This document shows, one piece after another, positions 28,189 through 37,645 of a stretch of DNA of 62,618 nt; the stretch's first letter is position 1; each line of letters opens with the position of its first letter. Position numbers and translations under genes: made by a program. A model generated the notes under the pieces. That model saw only the letters and a program-made list of their open reading frames with translations. It was not told the origin of the DNA and did not search any database. The DNA comes from Hoeflea sp. (lineage in GTDB: Bacteria > Pseudomonadota > Alphaproteobacteria > Rhizobiales > Rhizobiaceae). The stretch lies in assembly GCF_014359905.1 (NCBI RefSeq), contig NZ_JACIYP010000019.1:1-62618 (forward strand), written 5' to 3'.

Positions 28189-28476
28189 CTATTCAACCAC
28201 CTTCGGAACGACGAAGAAATTGTCGGTGCTTTCGGGCGCATTGGCGACGATGTCTTCGGCCTTGGAGCCGTCGGTGACGAGGTCTGCCCGCTTCTTCATC
28301 GCCATCGGCGTGACCGAGGTCATCGGCTCGACGCCTTCGACATCGACTTCCGAAAGCTGTTCGACAAAGCCCAGTATGGCGTTGAGTTCGCCTTCCATGC
28401 GCGCCGCATCCTCTTCGGTGACAGCAATGCGGGCCAGGTGCGCAACACGTTTGACGGTGGCAAGATCTACGGACAT
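28189..28476 (-). CDS. gatC: Asp/Glu-tRNA amidotransferase subunit C
   Basis: Small 95-residue subunit that wraps around GatA and GatB and stabilises the complex. The family pattern is clear: [10 protein letters not shown] at the start, [11 protein letters not shown] near 35, and [11 protein letters not shown] at the end. First gene of the gatC-GNAT-gatA operon. Upstream lies about 120 bp before the next gene. Confidence 0.94.
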   Translation of the reverse strand: MSVDLATVKRVAHLARIAVTEEDAARMEGELNAILGFVEQLSEVDVEGVEPMTSVTPMAMKKRADLVTDGSKAEDIVANAPESTDNFFVVPKVVE

Positions 28477-28595
28477 CGGGTCCTCATCGGGTCATGTGAA
28501 CAGGTTGCCCCGCTATAGCGGCGAGCGGGCAGCCACGCAACTGCGGGGCTCGGATTTGTCATTATCAACGCAATACCGGCCCCGCAAAGCCAGCA

Positions 28596-29195
28596 TCACT
28601 TGATGGCGGTGACATGGAGCCATTGGGTCGGCTTGCGGTCATAGCCACTGCCCAGTTCGGTGGTGATCGCCAGATCCGCCCACCCGGAGGCCGCGTACCA
28701 CTCCCTGAGCGAGCGCTCTGACGGATAATTGTAATAGCGGTCAAACTGGTCGCGGCCTTCCTTGTCGCCGGCTTTAAAGCTGGCGTAGAAGGCCCCATCC
28801 TTCTTCAATGCCGCATGAATTCTCGCGAGGATCCCCGGCAGGCTTGCCCTGGGGACATGCAATAGGCAGGCATTCGCCCATATGCCGTCACACGTGCCGG
28901 TCTCGTCAAGTTCCGCGAACAGCAGCGTTTCAACCGGTATTCCCAAGCGCCGTTCGGCTGCTTCCGCCATCTCGGGCGTCCCGTCCGTCGGACGCACGGC
29001 GTAGCCGCGGGACAGCATGATTTCACTGTCCCGCCCTGCGCCGCATCCCAGTTCGAGAATGACAGCGCCGGGCGGCAGCAAGGCGAGAAACGCGTCGAGG
29101 TGCCTCGAATCCGCGTTTTCGTTGCGTGAGGCATAGGCGGGAGCCTGCTGCTCATAGAAGCTCAGCGTTCTGTCATCCTGGGGCACTTGTCCCAC
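28596..29195 (-). CDS. Class I SAM-dependent methyltransferase
   Basis: Cytosolic methyltransferase of 199 residues. Motif I is L-E-L-G-C-G-A-G-R-D near 47-56, followed by P-T-D-G-T (motif II) and I-W-A-N-A-C-L-L-H-V. The layout resembles TehB-like and small-molecule methyltransferases, but the substrate cannot be assigned. It starts at a GTG eight bases after the UPF0173 stop, so the two are probably cotranscribed. Confidence 0.82.
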   Translation of the reverse strand: MGQVPQDDRTLSFYEQQAPAYASRNENADSRHLDAFLALLPPGAVILELGCGAGRDSEIMLSRGYAVRPTDGTPEMAEAAERRLGIPVETLLFAELDETGTCDGIWANACLLHVPRASLPGILARIHAALKKDGAFYASFKAGDKEGRDQFDRYYNYPSERSLREWYAASGWADLAITTELGSGYDRKPTQWLHVTAIK

Positions 29196-29203
29196 CCTGT
29201 CGG

Positions 29204-29911
29204 TCAGACCACAACGCTTTCGCCGGATTTGGGCACGGCGACGTTCTTCGCATCGTCCTCCATCGCTTCGAGGAAGGCGTCGGCGGTCTGGTCGATGATC
29301 GGGAAGGTGCCGTAATGGCAGGGCAGCACCTTGGCGAAGGAAAAGAACCTGCGGCAGGCGAGTGCTGCCACCGCGCCGCCCATGGTGAAGCGGTCGCCAA
29401 TCGGCACGATGCCGATTTCCGGACGGTGCAATTCGTTGATCAGGGCCATGTCGGAGAAGATGTCTGTGTCGCCCATGTGCAGAAGCCCGGGCTCGTCCTC
29501 GAAATGCAGCATCAGCCCGTTGGCGTTGCCCAGCGAATGCGACACGCCGTCGGAGGTGATGCTGGCCGAGGAGTGCAGCGCATTGACGAAGGTGGCGGAG
29601 AACCCGTCGAGCGCAATGGTGCCGCCGGTGTTGCCCATTTCCAGCCGGTCGAGGCCGTGATGATGGCCAAGCCAGGCAGCCAGATCGGCATTGGCGAGCA
29701 CAACCGCGCCGGTTTCCCTGGCGATCGCGCCTGTATCGCCAACATGATCGCCATGGCCGTGGGTGAGCAGGATGTGGGTCACACCCTTGACCGCGTCCTT
29801 GCGGTCATTTCCTTCAAAGCCGGGATTGCCGGTGAAGAACGGGTCGATCAGGATGACGGATTTGGCGGTTTCAAGCCGGAATGCGGAATGGCCGAGCCAG
29901 GTGATTTTCAC
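29204..29911 (-). CDS. UPF0173 metal-dependent hydrolase (metallo-beta-lactamase fold)
   Basis: Protein of 235 residues with a start typical of UPF0173 ([10 protein letters not shown]). The metal motif H-G-H-G-D-H is near 51-56, and further ligands lie in L-L-H-M-G-D-T-D. The physiological substrate of this family is not established. The GTG start at 29911 has GGGAG seven bases upstream. A methyltransferase gene follows immediately. Confidence 0.9.
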   Translation of the reverse strand: MKITWLGHSAFRLETAKSVILIDPFFTGNPGFEGNDRKDAVKGVTHILLTHGHGDHVGDTGAIARETGAVVLANADLAAWLGHHHGLDRLEMGNTGGTIALDGFSATFVNALHSSASITSDGVSHSLGNANGLMLHFEDEPGLLHMGDTDIFSDMALINELHRPEIGIVPIGDRFTMGGAVAALACRRFFSFAKVLPCHYGTFPIIDQTADAFLEAMEDDAKNVAVPKSGESVVV

Positions 29912-29965
29912 TTTTTACTCCCTTGGATGCTTTTGGGCGACCCTACCGGATCAAACCCGAGTTGG

Positions 29966-30008
29966 GCAATGGACGCCGGCGCGGCTTCGGCTGGCCGCCA
30001 TCCATTGC
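29966..30008. repeat. Hairpin in the UPF0173/PhnA divergent region
   Basis: GCAATGGA at 29966-29973 pairs with TCCATTGC at 30001-30008, and the GC-rich interior can fold further around a TTCG loop. It sits between divergent genes, so it is not an obvious terminator. Role unknown. Confidence 0.4.
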
Positions 30009-30113
30009 GCCGGTCACGCGGGTGGGCTATGCGACATCATCCGCGCTGACCGAAGGCAATATATGGCGTTGCCGCGTTCGCGCCACCCCTGCAGCCATCC
30101 CAGCGAGGCACCT

Positions 30114-30410
30114 ATGGCCGACGACGATTATGTTTATGATGAAGTGACAGGCGAATGGCGTCCGGCTTCGGAGATGGCTGCGGAAGCCGCCAAGGCCAAC
30201 GTCGTGGTCGATTCGGCCGGAACCGTGCTTGCCGACGGCGACTCCGTGACGCTGATCAAGGACCTCAAGGTCAAGGGGGCGGGCCAGACTCTGAAACAGG
30301 GCACCGTCATCAAGTCGATCCGGCTCACCGACAATCCCGAGGAAATCGATTGCCGCCATGACGCCATAAAGGGCCTTGTGCTGCGCACGGAATTCGTGCG
30401 GAAGCGGTAG
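30114..30410 (+). CDS. PhnA C-terminal-type protein (YjdM family)
   Basis: Protein of 98 residues matching the C-terminal domain of PhnA/Yjd[32 protein letters not shown] and the end [13 protein letters not shown]. The N-terminal zinc ribbon of the E. coli protein is missing; an acidic leader of about 30 residues replaces it. Despite the name, a role in phosphonate use is not supported for this family. ruvX follows after eight bases. Confidence 0.82.
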   Translation: MADDDYVYDEVTGEWRPASEMAAEAAKANVVVDSAGTVLADGDSVTLIKDLKVKGAGQTLKQGTVIKSIRLTDNPEEIDCRHDAIKGLVLRTEFVRKR

Positions 30411-30418
30411 AGCAGTTC

Positions 30419-30922
30419 ATGGCCGTCATCACCATGGAAGAGCTGGCCGCGCTGATTGCTCCGGGCCAGACCATTGCCGGGATCGACCTCGGCACCGAGA
30501 CCATCGGGCTCGCGGTATCGGACCTGTCCTTGAGCCTCGCCTCGCCGCGGCCGGTGATCAAGCGGAAGAAATTCACGCTCGACGCCCAGGTTCTGCTCGA
30601 AGCCCTCGCGCGCGACAATGCGCACGCGGCGGTGATCGGCCTGCCCGTCAACATGGATGGATCGGAAGGTCCGCGCGTCCAGTCCACCCGCGCCTTCGTG
30701 CGCTCGATGGCCGAAAAATCGGACCTGCCGTTCGTCTTCTGGGACGAGCGGCTGTCGACGGTTGCCGCCGAGCGGGCGCTGATCGAAATGGATGTGTCGC
30801 GCAAGAAACGCAAGGGGCGGATCGATTCGGCCGCGGCCAGCTTCATCCTGCAGGGCGCGCTCGACCGGCTTGCGGGGCTTCGCGCTGCGGCGAAGGCCGC
30901 CTCTCAGGACATCCGCGAGTAG
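30419..30922 (+). CDS. ruvX: RuvX/YqgF-family nuclease
   Basis: RNase H-like protein of 167 residues, known as a putative Holliday junction resolvase and also linked to 16S rRNA 5'-end maturation. The first catalytic Asp is D23 in G-I-D-L-G-T. The second acidic region is in V-F-W-D-E-R-L-S-T, and the last in [12 protein letters not shown]. The start follows the PhnA-type gene by eight bases. Its last 19 bases overlap the end of the convergent DUF6105 gene. Confidence 0.93.
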   Translation: MAVITMEELAALIAPGQTIAGIDLGTETIGLAVSDLSLSLASPRPVIKRKKFTLDAQVLLEALARDNAHAAVIGLPVNMDGSEGPRVQSTRAFVRSMAEKSDLPFVFWDERLSTVAAERALIEMDVSRKKRKGRIDSAAASFILQGALDRLAGLRAAAKAASQDIRE

Positions 30923-31254
30923 TCGGATTCCCGCGATGTTGCGGTTGCGATGGGAGCATCGCGGTCCTCGGTCCACCCGAACAGCTTGCGCATGGACGCC
31001 CAGATCTGCTTGCGGCGGCGCTTGAGCACAATGAATCCGACGACCAGAAACGTATCCAGAATGATTGCCTTGAGTACCAGCGGCGGGATCGATTCGGGCG
31101 GAATGCCGAGTATGTTGCCGTAGATGGTGAAGACCAGATCATGCAGCTCGCGGGTCAGGATCCGGAATCCGAAATTGATGTCGTAGAAGGACAGCCCGTA
31201 CCAGCTGCCGAGCAGCACAATGGGGATGATCCAGAGTATCAGGAACACTTTCAT
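30904..31254 (-). CDS. DUF6105-like small membrane protein
   Basis: Protein of 116 residues with two predicted membrane helices (about 3-22 and 60-80), followed by a basic cytoplasmic segment K-R-R-R-K-Q. It resembles a rhizobial family I know as DUF6105; function unknown. Its start overlaps the stop of the next upstream membrane protein gene by four bases, so they form a unit. It converges on ruvX. Confidence 0.65.
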   Translation of the reverse strand: MKVFLILWIIPIVLLGSWYGLSFYDINFGFRILTRELHDLVFTIYGNILGIPPESIPPLVLKAIILDTFLVVGFIVLKRRRKQIWASMRKLFGWTEDRDAPIATATSRESDYSRMS

Positions 31255-31841
31255 GTGCTCGCCCCCCGCCGGGACATGGAGGCAAGCTGCGCACTGAACG
31301 CGGCATGGCTGGCTGCGTGATCGGCGATCACCTCGTCAAGCGCTGTGACGTCGTTATCAGCAGCATTGCCGGTCTCGCTCGAAGGCGAGGTGAACGGCAT
31401 GACGGTCAACAGCAAGCCACCGAGAGCCGCGAGCTGGAGCACCAGCAATGCGCCGGCCTCACCGCCCACCAGCGAAACCGCCACGATCAAACCCGCGGAG
31501 GCTGCCGCGCATGCCGCGGCGCCTTCGGCCAGGGGCCGTGCCTCACGTTGTTCGGTTTCCTCGCCGAGCACGGCGAACAGCATGGCGAAGAGCGCCAGTC
31601 CGGCCGACGCGACATTGAATCCGGCCATGATCCCGAAGACCACGCTGCTTGTGACCGGCGAGAAGCCGATGCCCTGCATCGCCGCCATTGCGGCATCCAC
31701 CAGTCCGCTGTTTGCAAAAAGAGTGAGCCCCGCCAGCTCCACCCCGCCCTGCGGCGCATAGGTGACCACCAGCGCCAGCAGCGACAGAAAGCTGATCCAG
31801 AACAGCATGATAGCGGTAAAAAACAATCGACTTGACAGCAT
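31251..31841 (-). CDS. Hypothetical integral membrane protein
   Basis: Protein of 196 residues with about four hydrophobic helices: near 5-25, 60-85, and two Ala/Leu-rich spans at 105-150. A polar C-terminal tail follows. I do not recognise the family. Alternative in-frame starts lie at 31892 and 31994; I prefer 31841 because a CtrA-like motif at 31919-31933 and the AT-rich promoter-like stretch lie upstream of it. It is translationally coupled (ATGA) to the DUF6105-like gene. Confidence 0.55.
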   Translation of the reverse strand: MLSSRLFFTAIMLFWISFLSLLALVVTYAPQGGVELAGLTLFANSGLVDAAMAAMQGIGFSPVTSSVVFGIMAGFNVASAGLALFAMLFAVLGEETEQREARPLAEGAAACAAASAGLIVAVSLVGGEAGALLVLQLAALGGLLLTVMPFTSPSSETGNAADNDVTALDEVIADHAASHAAFSAQLASMSRRGAST

Positions 31842-31918
31842 TTTGCATCCGTCGGCATGGACCGGGTATGGTGACTTCTCTTCAAGCAGCATGAACGCGC
31901 CAACCGTCAGACGCAATG

Positions 31919-31933
31919 TAAACCATTTGTTAA
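31919..31933. promoter_or_regulatory. Weak CtrA-like motif
   Basis: TAAA-CCATTTG-TTAA matches TTAA-N7-TTAA with one mismatch, and TTAAC lies just downstream. It sits in the divergent region between a membrane protein gene and the carrier gene at 32042. Sequence match only. Confidence 0.25.
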
Positions 31934-32041
31934 GGTTAACGACGGCATTGCCCAAAGGGTCCGGGCCGCTTATGACCGTGCCTTTCACCCCCATCCCCTG
32001 CAGCCGATTTCAGCCATCATGACCCCAGAATTTTCCGTGCA

Positions 32042-32992
32042 ATGATTCCGATCTTTGAAAGCATCCTGCCGATCTTCATCCTCGTGCTCCTGGGCGTGGC
32101 ACTCCGGCGCCTGCCCTTCATCGATCAGAGCATATGGCCAGGGCTCGAGACGCTCGGATACTACCTGCTGTTTCCCGCGCTTCTGTTTCTGACCCTGGCT
32201 ACAGCCGATTTTTCCGGAATCGAACTGGGAACAGTCGCGCTCGTCTCGCTTCTTGCGGTGGCCGTCATGACTGTGCTGCTGATTGCCCTGCATCCGCTGG
32301 CCCGCGCCCGGGGCATGGCGGATGCGAGCTATACCACCCTGTTTCAGACATCGTCGCGGTGGAACGCGTTCATCGCGCTCGCCATCGCCGAGAAACTGTC
32401 GGGCCCGAGCGGGCTGGCGCTCGTCGCCCTGGTGATGGCACTGATCATCATCCCGCTCAATTTCATCAATGTGATCATGCTGGTCTGGTATGGAACCGGG
32501 GCGCGCAGCATGGCCACCCTTGTCAAGCGGATCGCCGGCAATCCGCTCATTCTCGGCTGCGTGGCGGGCATTGCCGTCAACGCCCTCCCCTTCGGCATTT
32601 ATCCGCCGGTGGAACAGGCGGTTGACCTGATCGCGCGGTCGTCGCTGGGGCTTGGATTGCTGATGGTCGGCGCAGGGCTCAAACTCAACGATGCTCTGCG
32701 CCCCGGACCCGCCGTGCTGGCGCCGACGGCGCTGAAGCTCATCGTGTTTCCTGTGATCATGACCGGTTTGGCGCTGAGCTTCGGCCTGTCCGGCGAACCG
32801 CTGCTGATCCTGGCGCTGTGCGCTTCGGTACCGACAGCCATGAACGGCTATCTGCTGGCCCGCCAGATGGGCGGTGACGCACCCCTTTATGCCGCTGTCA
32901 CCACGGTGCAGACCGTCGCGTCGTTCCTGTCAATACCGGTCGTGATGTGGGCGGCAGGGCTTGTCGCGGGCGGTCAGCTGACCGGCGGATAG
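32042..32992 (+). CDS. AEC-family (auxin efflux carrier type) transporter
   Basis: Inner-membrane carrier of 316 residues with about ten helices in the 5+5 arrangement of the AEC family. The conserved mid-protein R-W-N-A-F-I segment and the G-A-G-L-K region are seen. Bacterial members export or import small organic acids; the substrate here is unknown. It converges with the acyl-CoA dehydrogenase gene, sharing 19 bases at the ends. Confidence 0.85.
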   Translation: MIPIFESILPIFILVLLGVALRRLPFIDQSIWPGLETLGYYLLFPALLFLTLATADFSGIELGTVALVSLLAVAVMTVLLIALHPLARARGMADASYTTLFQTSSRWNAFIALAIAEKLSGPSGLALVALVMALIIIPLNFINVIMLVWYGTGARSMATLVKRIAGNPLILGCVAGIAVNALPFGIYPPVEQAVDLIARSSLGLGLLMVGAGLKLNDALRPGPAVLAPTALKLIVFPVIMTGLALSFGLSGEPLLILALCASVPTAMNGYLLARQMGGDAPLYAAVTTVQTVASFLSIPVVMWAAGLVAGGQLTGG

Positions 32993-34632
32993 AGCAGATC
33001 GACGATCTGGCGGGCGTCAAAGCGCGCGTCGAGCATGCCATAGGTCGACCGCCAGGCGCCGCCGAGCCGGGTTTCGACAAAGGCTTCGGCCACATGGCCG
33101 GCTCCGAGCCGGGTCAATTCGGCGGCGGCGGCGGCGAGCGCCAGCTGCTCGGTCAGCATCCGTGCCGCCCCCTCGTCGCGCTCGGCCACCGCCATGCAGG
33201 CCCTCAGCACATCGACCGTGCGCGGTCCGGCGGCGCCCAGATCGGTGTTGATGCTGCCAAGCGCCACTTCGCACAGGTCACGGCCTCGGGTGAGCACCCG
33301 CAGCACATCGAGGGCCATGACATTGCCCGAGCCTTCCCAGATCGCGTTGACCGGGGCCTCGCGGTAGTGCCGGGCAACCGCGCGCTCCTCCACATAGCCG
33401 TTGCCGCCCATGCACTCCATCACCTCGTAGATGACGGAAGGGGCGATCTTGCAGGCCCAGTACTTGACCACCGGCGTCATCAGCCGGGCGATGGCGGCTT
33501 CCGCGGGGTTGTCGCGCGCATTGTCGAAGGCGCGGGCAAGGCGCATCGACAGCGCCGTGGCCGCCGCCGTATCGAGCGCGAGATCGGCCAGCACGCGGAT
33601 CATCAGCGGCTGGTCGATCAGCAATTCGCCAAAGACGCGGCGGTGTCGGCAGTGATGCACCGCTTCGGCAAGGCTCGCGCGCATCATGCCGGCGGACGCC
33701 AGCGCGCAATCGAGCCGGGTGAGCGTGACCATGTCGAGTATGGTGCGGATGCCCTCGCCTTCGCCGCCGAGCAGGAAACCGAAGGTGTTGTCGAATTCGA
33801 CTTCGGAAGAGGCGTTCGAGCGGTTGCCGAGCTTGTCCTTCAGGCGCTGCAGCCGCAGCCCGTTGAGGCTGCCGTCTTCGAGAATGCGCGGCACCAGGAA
33901 GCAGCTCAATTCGTCGCCGGCGCCCTTGCCGGTTTGGGCAAGCATGACAAAGGCGTCCGACATCGGCGCGGACATGAACCATTTGTGCCCCGACAGCCGG
34001 TAGACGCCTTCGCCGGCGCGGACCGCCCGGCTCTGGTTGGCGCGGACATCGGTGCCGCCCTGCTTCTCGGTCATGCCCATGCCGATGGTGACGCCGGATT
34101 TCTGCATGGCCGGGCGGTGGCTCGAATCATAGCGGCGCGAGACGATCTGCGGCGCCCAGGCCTTCTCGATGCGCGGCGAGGCCATGATCGCGGCAATCGA
34201 GGCGTTGGTCATGGTCAGCGGGCAGAGATGGCCGCATTCGAGGCCTGCGGTAAGAAAGAAGCGTATGGCGCGGGCCTGATGGGCAAAGCCCTTTTCCTCA
34301 CGGCGTCCTTCCCAGACCGAGCCCTGCAGCCCGATCGACACCGAACGGCGCATCAGCGCGTGCCAGCTGGGGTGGAAATCGACCTGGTCGATGCGGTTGC
34401 CGTAGGCGTCATGGGTCCTGAGTTCGGGCACGGCGCGGTTGGCGATGCGGGCGAGGTCCTGGGCTTCGGCGGAAGCCACGAACTTGCCCACGGTCTCGAA
34501 ATCATCGCGCAGCGCACGCGGCATGTCGGCCGCAATGTCCTTCAGCAAAGGATCGGCGCGATAGGCGTTGTGGCCCGAAAAGGGCGGGCTCTGGTTCTCG
34601 GCCTGCGGGCCAAAGGCTTGGATTGGGCTCAT
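32974..34632 (-). CDS. Acyl-CoA dehydrogenase, AidB-like
   Basis: FAD-dependent protein of 552 residues. It fits the AidB branch: an extended N-terminal domain with Y-R-A-D-P-L-L-K, the flavin-contact T-E-K-Q-G-G-T-D-V-R and K-W-F-M-S-A-P-M, and E-V-M-E-C-M-G-G-N-G-Y near 430. E. coli AidB is an alkylation-response protein of uncertain enzymatic role; no ada or alkB is nearby. The ATG at 34632 has GAGG ahead and gives the normal N-terminus; the frame is open for 22 more codons. It is divergent from pyrB. Confidence 0.88.
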   Translation of the reverse strand: MSPIQAFGPQAENQSPPFSGHNAYRADPLLKDIAADMPRALRDDFETVGKFVASAEAQDLARIANRAVPELRTHDAYGNRIDQVDFHPSWHALMRRSVSIGLQGSVWEGRREEKGFAHQARAIRFFLTAGLECGHLCPLTMTNASIAAIMASPRIEKAWAPQIVSRRYDSSHRPAMQKSGVTIGMGMTEKQGGTDVRANQSRAVRAGEGVYRLSGHKWFMSAPMSDAFVMLAQTGKGAGDELSCFLVPRILEDGSLNGLRLQRLKDKLGNRSNASSEVEFDNTFGFLLGGEGEGIRTILDMVTLTRLDCALASAGMMRASLAEAVHHCRHRRVFGELLIDQPLMIRVLADLALDTAAATALSMRLARAFDNARDNPAEAAIARLMTPVVKYWACKIAPSVIYEVMECMGGNGYVEERAVARHYREAPVNAIWEGSGNVMALDVLRVLTRGRDLCEVALGSINTDLGAAGPRTVDVLRACMAVAERDEGAARMLTEQLALAAAAAELTRLGAGHVAEAFVETRLGGAWRSTYGMLDARFDARQIVDLLYPPVS

Positions 34633-34749
34633 CGGACCTCGCTTACAGGGATTCGCGCGGTTTTGCATGGGGACACAGCACTTTTCGAGCAGGGCCACGC
34701 TTGCCCCTGCCGATGAACCTTTCTATAGACCCCTCGAGACTTCAATCCC

Positions 34750-35694
34750 ATGGGACGCATGATGTCATTTCCGCACCGCCACCTGCTCGGAATCAAGGGG
34801 CTTTCGGAGCAGGACATCATCTATCTGCTCGACCGGGCCGACGAGGCGGTGAAGATTTCCCGCCAGCGCGAGAAAAAGACCTCGACGTTGCGCGGCCTCA
34901 CCCAGATCAACCTGTTCTTCGAAGCCTCCACCCGGACACAGGCATCTTTTGAGCTGGCCGGAAAGCGGCTGGGCGCCGACGTGATGAACATGTCGGTTGC
35001 CAATTCCAGCGTCAAAAAGGGCGAAACGCTCGTCGACACGGCGATGACGCTCAACGCCATGCGGCCGGATGTGCTCGTCGTGCGCCATTCCTCGGCCGGC
35101 GCCGTGGCGCTTCTGTCGCAAAAGGTCGGCTGTCCGGTGATCAATGCCGGCGACGGGGCGCATGAACATCCCACCCAGGCGCTGCTCGACGCGCTGACCA
35201 TCCGCCGCGCCAAGGGCAAGGTCGGGCGCCTGATCGTCGCCATCTGCGGCGACGTGCTGCATTCGCGTGTCGCGCGCTCCAACATCCTGCTGCTCAATGC
35301 GCTGGGCGCGCGCGTCCGGGTGGTCGCCCCCTCGACCCTGCTGCCTTCCGGAATTGCGGATATGGGCGTCGAAGTGTTTCAGAGCATGGAAGACGGGCTC
35401 AGGGATGCCGATGTGGTGATGATGCTGCGTCTGCAGCGCGAGCGCATGGCCGGCTCCTTCGTGCCCTCGGTGCGGGAGTATTTCCGCTATTACGGGCTCG
35501 ACGCCGACAAGCTCAAATCAGCCAAGCCCAACGCGCTGGTGATGCATCCCGGCCCGATGAACCGCGGCGTCGAGATTGCCTCCGATATCGCCGACGGTCC
35601 GCAAAGCGTCATCGAGATGCAGGTCGAGATGGGGGTAGCCGTGCGCATGGCGGTGATGGAGACGCTGATGTTGTCGCAGGGGAACCAGCCATGA
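34750..35694 (+). CDS. pyrB: Aspartate carbamoyltransferase catalytic subunit
   Basis: Transfers a carbamoyl group to aspartate in pyrimidine synthesis; 314 residues, the usual length. The carbamoyl-phosphate loop S-T-R-T-Q is at 60-64. H-P-T-Q-A-L-L-D and the C-terminal H-P-G-P-M-N-R-G-V are intact, so the enzyme should be active. Its stop overlaps the start of the dihydroorotase-like gene by four bases. The pairing with an inactive DHOase-like protein is known from pseudomonads, where the two form one complex. Confidence 0.95.
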   Translation: MGRMMSFPHRHLLGIKGLSEQDIIYLLDRADEAVKISRQREKKTSTLRGLTQINLFFEASTRTQASFELAGKRLGADVMNMSVANSSVKKGETLVDTAMTLNAMRPDVLVVRHSSAGAVALLSQKVGCPVINAGDGAHEHPTQALLDALTIRRAKGKVGRLIVAICGDVLHSRVARSNILLLNALGARVRVVAPSTLLPSGIADMGVEVFQSMEDGLRDADVVMMLRLQRERMAGSFVPSVREYFRYYGLDADKLKSAKPNALVMHPGPMNRGVEIASDIADGPQSVIEMQVEMGVAVRMAVMETLMLSQGNQP

Positions 35695-36977
35695 CGCAGC
35701 GGGTTCTTCGCAATCTCCGGATCGTCGATCCGTCGACGCAGATGGACGAGATCGGCGACATCGTGATCATTGACGGCAAGATCGCCGCGATCGGCGCGGG
35801 CGCATTGGACGCGGCGGCGCAATTCGGCGGCGACGTCGAGGACTGCGCCGGACTGATCGCCATTCCAGGCCTCGTCGACGCCTGCGTGCATATCGGCGAA
35901 CCCGGCGCCGAACACCGCGAGACCATCGCCTCGGCCAGCAGGGCTGCGGCGAAGGGCGGCGTGACCTCCATCGTGATGATGCCCGACACCGATCCGGTGA
36001 TCGACGACGTGGCGCTGGTTGATTTCGTCCAGCGGCTGGCGCGCGACGAGGCGGTCGTTCATGTTTATCCGGCGGCGGCGCTGACCAAGGGGCTCAAGGG
36101 CGAGGAGATGACCGAATTCGGCCTGCTTCTCGAAGCGGGCGCCGTGTGGCTCAGCAACGGCCGGCACTCGGTCGACCACCCGGCGGTGATGCGTCGCGCC
36201 ATGACCTATGCGCGCGATTTCGGCGCTGTGATCGCGGTCGCCACGCAGGACCGGCGGCTCGGCGCGACCGGAGTGATGAACGAGGGGCTGTTTGCCAGCT
36301 GGCTCGGACTGCCGGGAATTCCGCGCGAGGCCGAGATCATTCCGCTCGAACGGGATCTGAGGCTCGCGGGCCTGACCGGCGCGCGCTATCACGCGATGAG
36401 CATTTCGGTGCCGCAATCGGCGGATGTCATCCGCGCGGCCAAGGCGAACGGGTTGCGAGTGACCGCCGGGATCTCGATCAACCATCTGACGCTCAACGAG
36501 ACCGACATCGGCGAATACCGCACCTTCTTCCGGCTGTCGCCGCCGCTGCGCACCGAGGACGACCGGCGCGCCATGGTGGCGGCACTCGCCGAAGGCGTCA
36601 TCGACATCATCGTTTCGGCGCATGACCCGCAGGATGTCGACACCAAGCGGCTGCCTTTTGCCGACGCAGAAAACGGCGCGATCGGCCTGGAAACGATGCT
36701 GGCGGCGGCGCTCAGGCTCCATCATTCGGGCGATGTGCCGCTGATGCGCCTGGTTGACGCCATGTCGACGCGGCCTGCCCGGATCCTTGGCCTGGAGGCG
36801 GGAACGCTCAAGGCCGGCGCGCGCGCGGACATTGCGCTGATCGATCCGGAGTATCCGTGGGTGGTGTCCAAGGACGACCTCATCTCCAAGTCCAAGAACA
36901 GCCCGTTCGAGGACGCGCGCTTTACCGGCAAGGTGTTGCAAACGCTGGTTGCAGGTGTCACAGTTCATCGCGCCTGA
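35691..36977 (+). CDS. pyrX: Dihydroorotase-like protein, predicted inactive (PyrC')
   Basis: Amidohydrolase-fold protein of 428 residues aligning with dihydroorotase throughout. The metal site is lost, however: the H-x-H after strand 1 reads D63-A-C65-V-H67, with Cys for the first His. The later H-A-E-D-type segment reads V-A-T-Q-D, and the catalytic T-D-H-A-P-H reads S-A-H-D-P-Q. It therefore probably does not hydrolyse dihydroorotate. It likely serves as a structural partner of PyrB, as the pDHO of Pseudomonas does. ATGA overlap with pyrB supports equal production. A functional pyrC should lie elsewhere. Confidence 0.85.
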   Translation: MTQRVLRNLRIVDPSTQMDEIGDIVIIDGKIAAIGAGALDAAAQFGGDVEDCAGLIAIPGLVDACVHIGEPGAEHRETIASASRAAAKGGVTSIVMMPDTDPVIDDVALVDFVQRLARDEAVVHVYPAAALTKGLKGEEMTEFGLLLEAGAVWLSNGRHSVDHPAVMRRAMTYARDFGAVIAVATQDRRLGATGVMNEGLFASWLGLPGIPREAEIIPLERDLRLAGLTGARYHAMSISVPQSADVIRAAKANGLRVTAGISINHLTLNETDIGEYRTFFRLSPPLRTEDDRRAMVAALAEGVIDIIVSAHDPQDVDTKRLPFADAENGAIGLETMLAAALRLHHSGDVPLMRLVDAMSTRPARILGLEAGTLKAGARADIALIDPEYPWVVSKDDLISKSKNSPFEDARFTGKVLQTLVAGVTVHRA

Positions 36978-37027
36978 CCGCCGCATGCCGGCTGCTCAGG
37001 CGTGTCCACGTGGAGGAGAATAGCGTC

Positions 37028-37645
37028 GTGCCTGGTCTGATCAGTTGGTCGCTTTCGGCGCCTGAAATGCTTGTCTCGCTGCTTGCCGGCTATCTGTGCG
37101 GATCCATCCCGTTCGGCCTGATCCTGACCCGCATGGCCGGGCTCGGCGATGTGCGCACCATCGGATCGGGCAATATCGGCGCGACCAATGTGCTGCGCAC
37201 CGGCAACAAGAAGCTTGCGGCGCTCACGCTACTCCTCGACGCCCTCAAGGGCACGGTGGCTGTCGTTGCCGCACGCTATGTGCTGGGCATGGAGGCGGCA
37301 TTGATTGCCGGGCTCGGCGCGTTCCTGGGCCATCTCTATCCGGTCTGGCTCAAGTTCAAGGGCGGCAAGGGCGTTGCCACCTATATGGGCGTGCTCCTGG
37401 GCCTTGCGCCGCTGATCGTGCTGGTCTTTGCCGCGGTCTGGCTCGGCATGGCGAAGCTGTTCCGCTACTCGTCGCTGGCGGCGTTGGCGGCGGCGGTCGC
37501 CGTGCCGATCGCACTTTATCTATATGGGCGACCGGAGGTGGCGTCGCTGTTCGCCATCATGTCGGTGATCACCTTCCTCAAGCACCACCAGAACATCAGC
37601 CGGCTGCTTTCGGGCACAGAGGGCCGGATCGGGGACAAGGGCTGA
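37028..37645 (+). CDS. plsY: Acyl-phosphate glycerol-3-phosphate acyltransferase
   Basis: Inner-membrane enzyme that makes lysophosphatidate from acyl-phosphate and glycerol-3-phosphate; 205 residues. Conserved motifs are G-S-I-P-F-G at 20-25, [12 protein letters not shown], and [10 protein letters not shown]. Several membrane helices are evident. It uses a GTG start with GGAGGAG nine bases ahead. dprA starts on the last base of its stop codon (TGATG). Confidence 0.94.
   Translation: MPGLISWSLSAPEMLVSLLAGYLCGSIPFGLILTRMAGLGDVRTIGSGNIGATNVLRTGNKKLAALTLLLDALKGTVAVVAARYVLGMEAALIAGLGAFLGHLYPVWLKFKGGKGVATYMGVLLGLAPLIVLVFAAVWLGMAKLFRYSSLAALAAAVAVPIALYLYGRPEVASLFAIMSVITFLKHHQNISRLLSGTEGRIGDKG

Noticed and set aside
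37096..37644. Upstream extension of dprA through plsY
   Set aside because: That part is an out-of-frame reading of plsY; dprA begins at the TGATG overlap.
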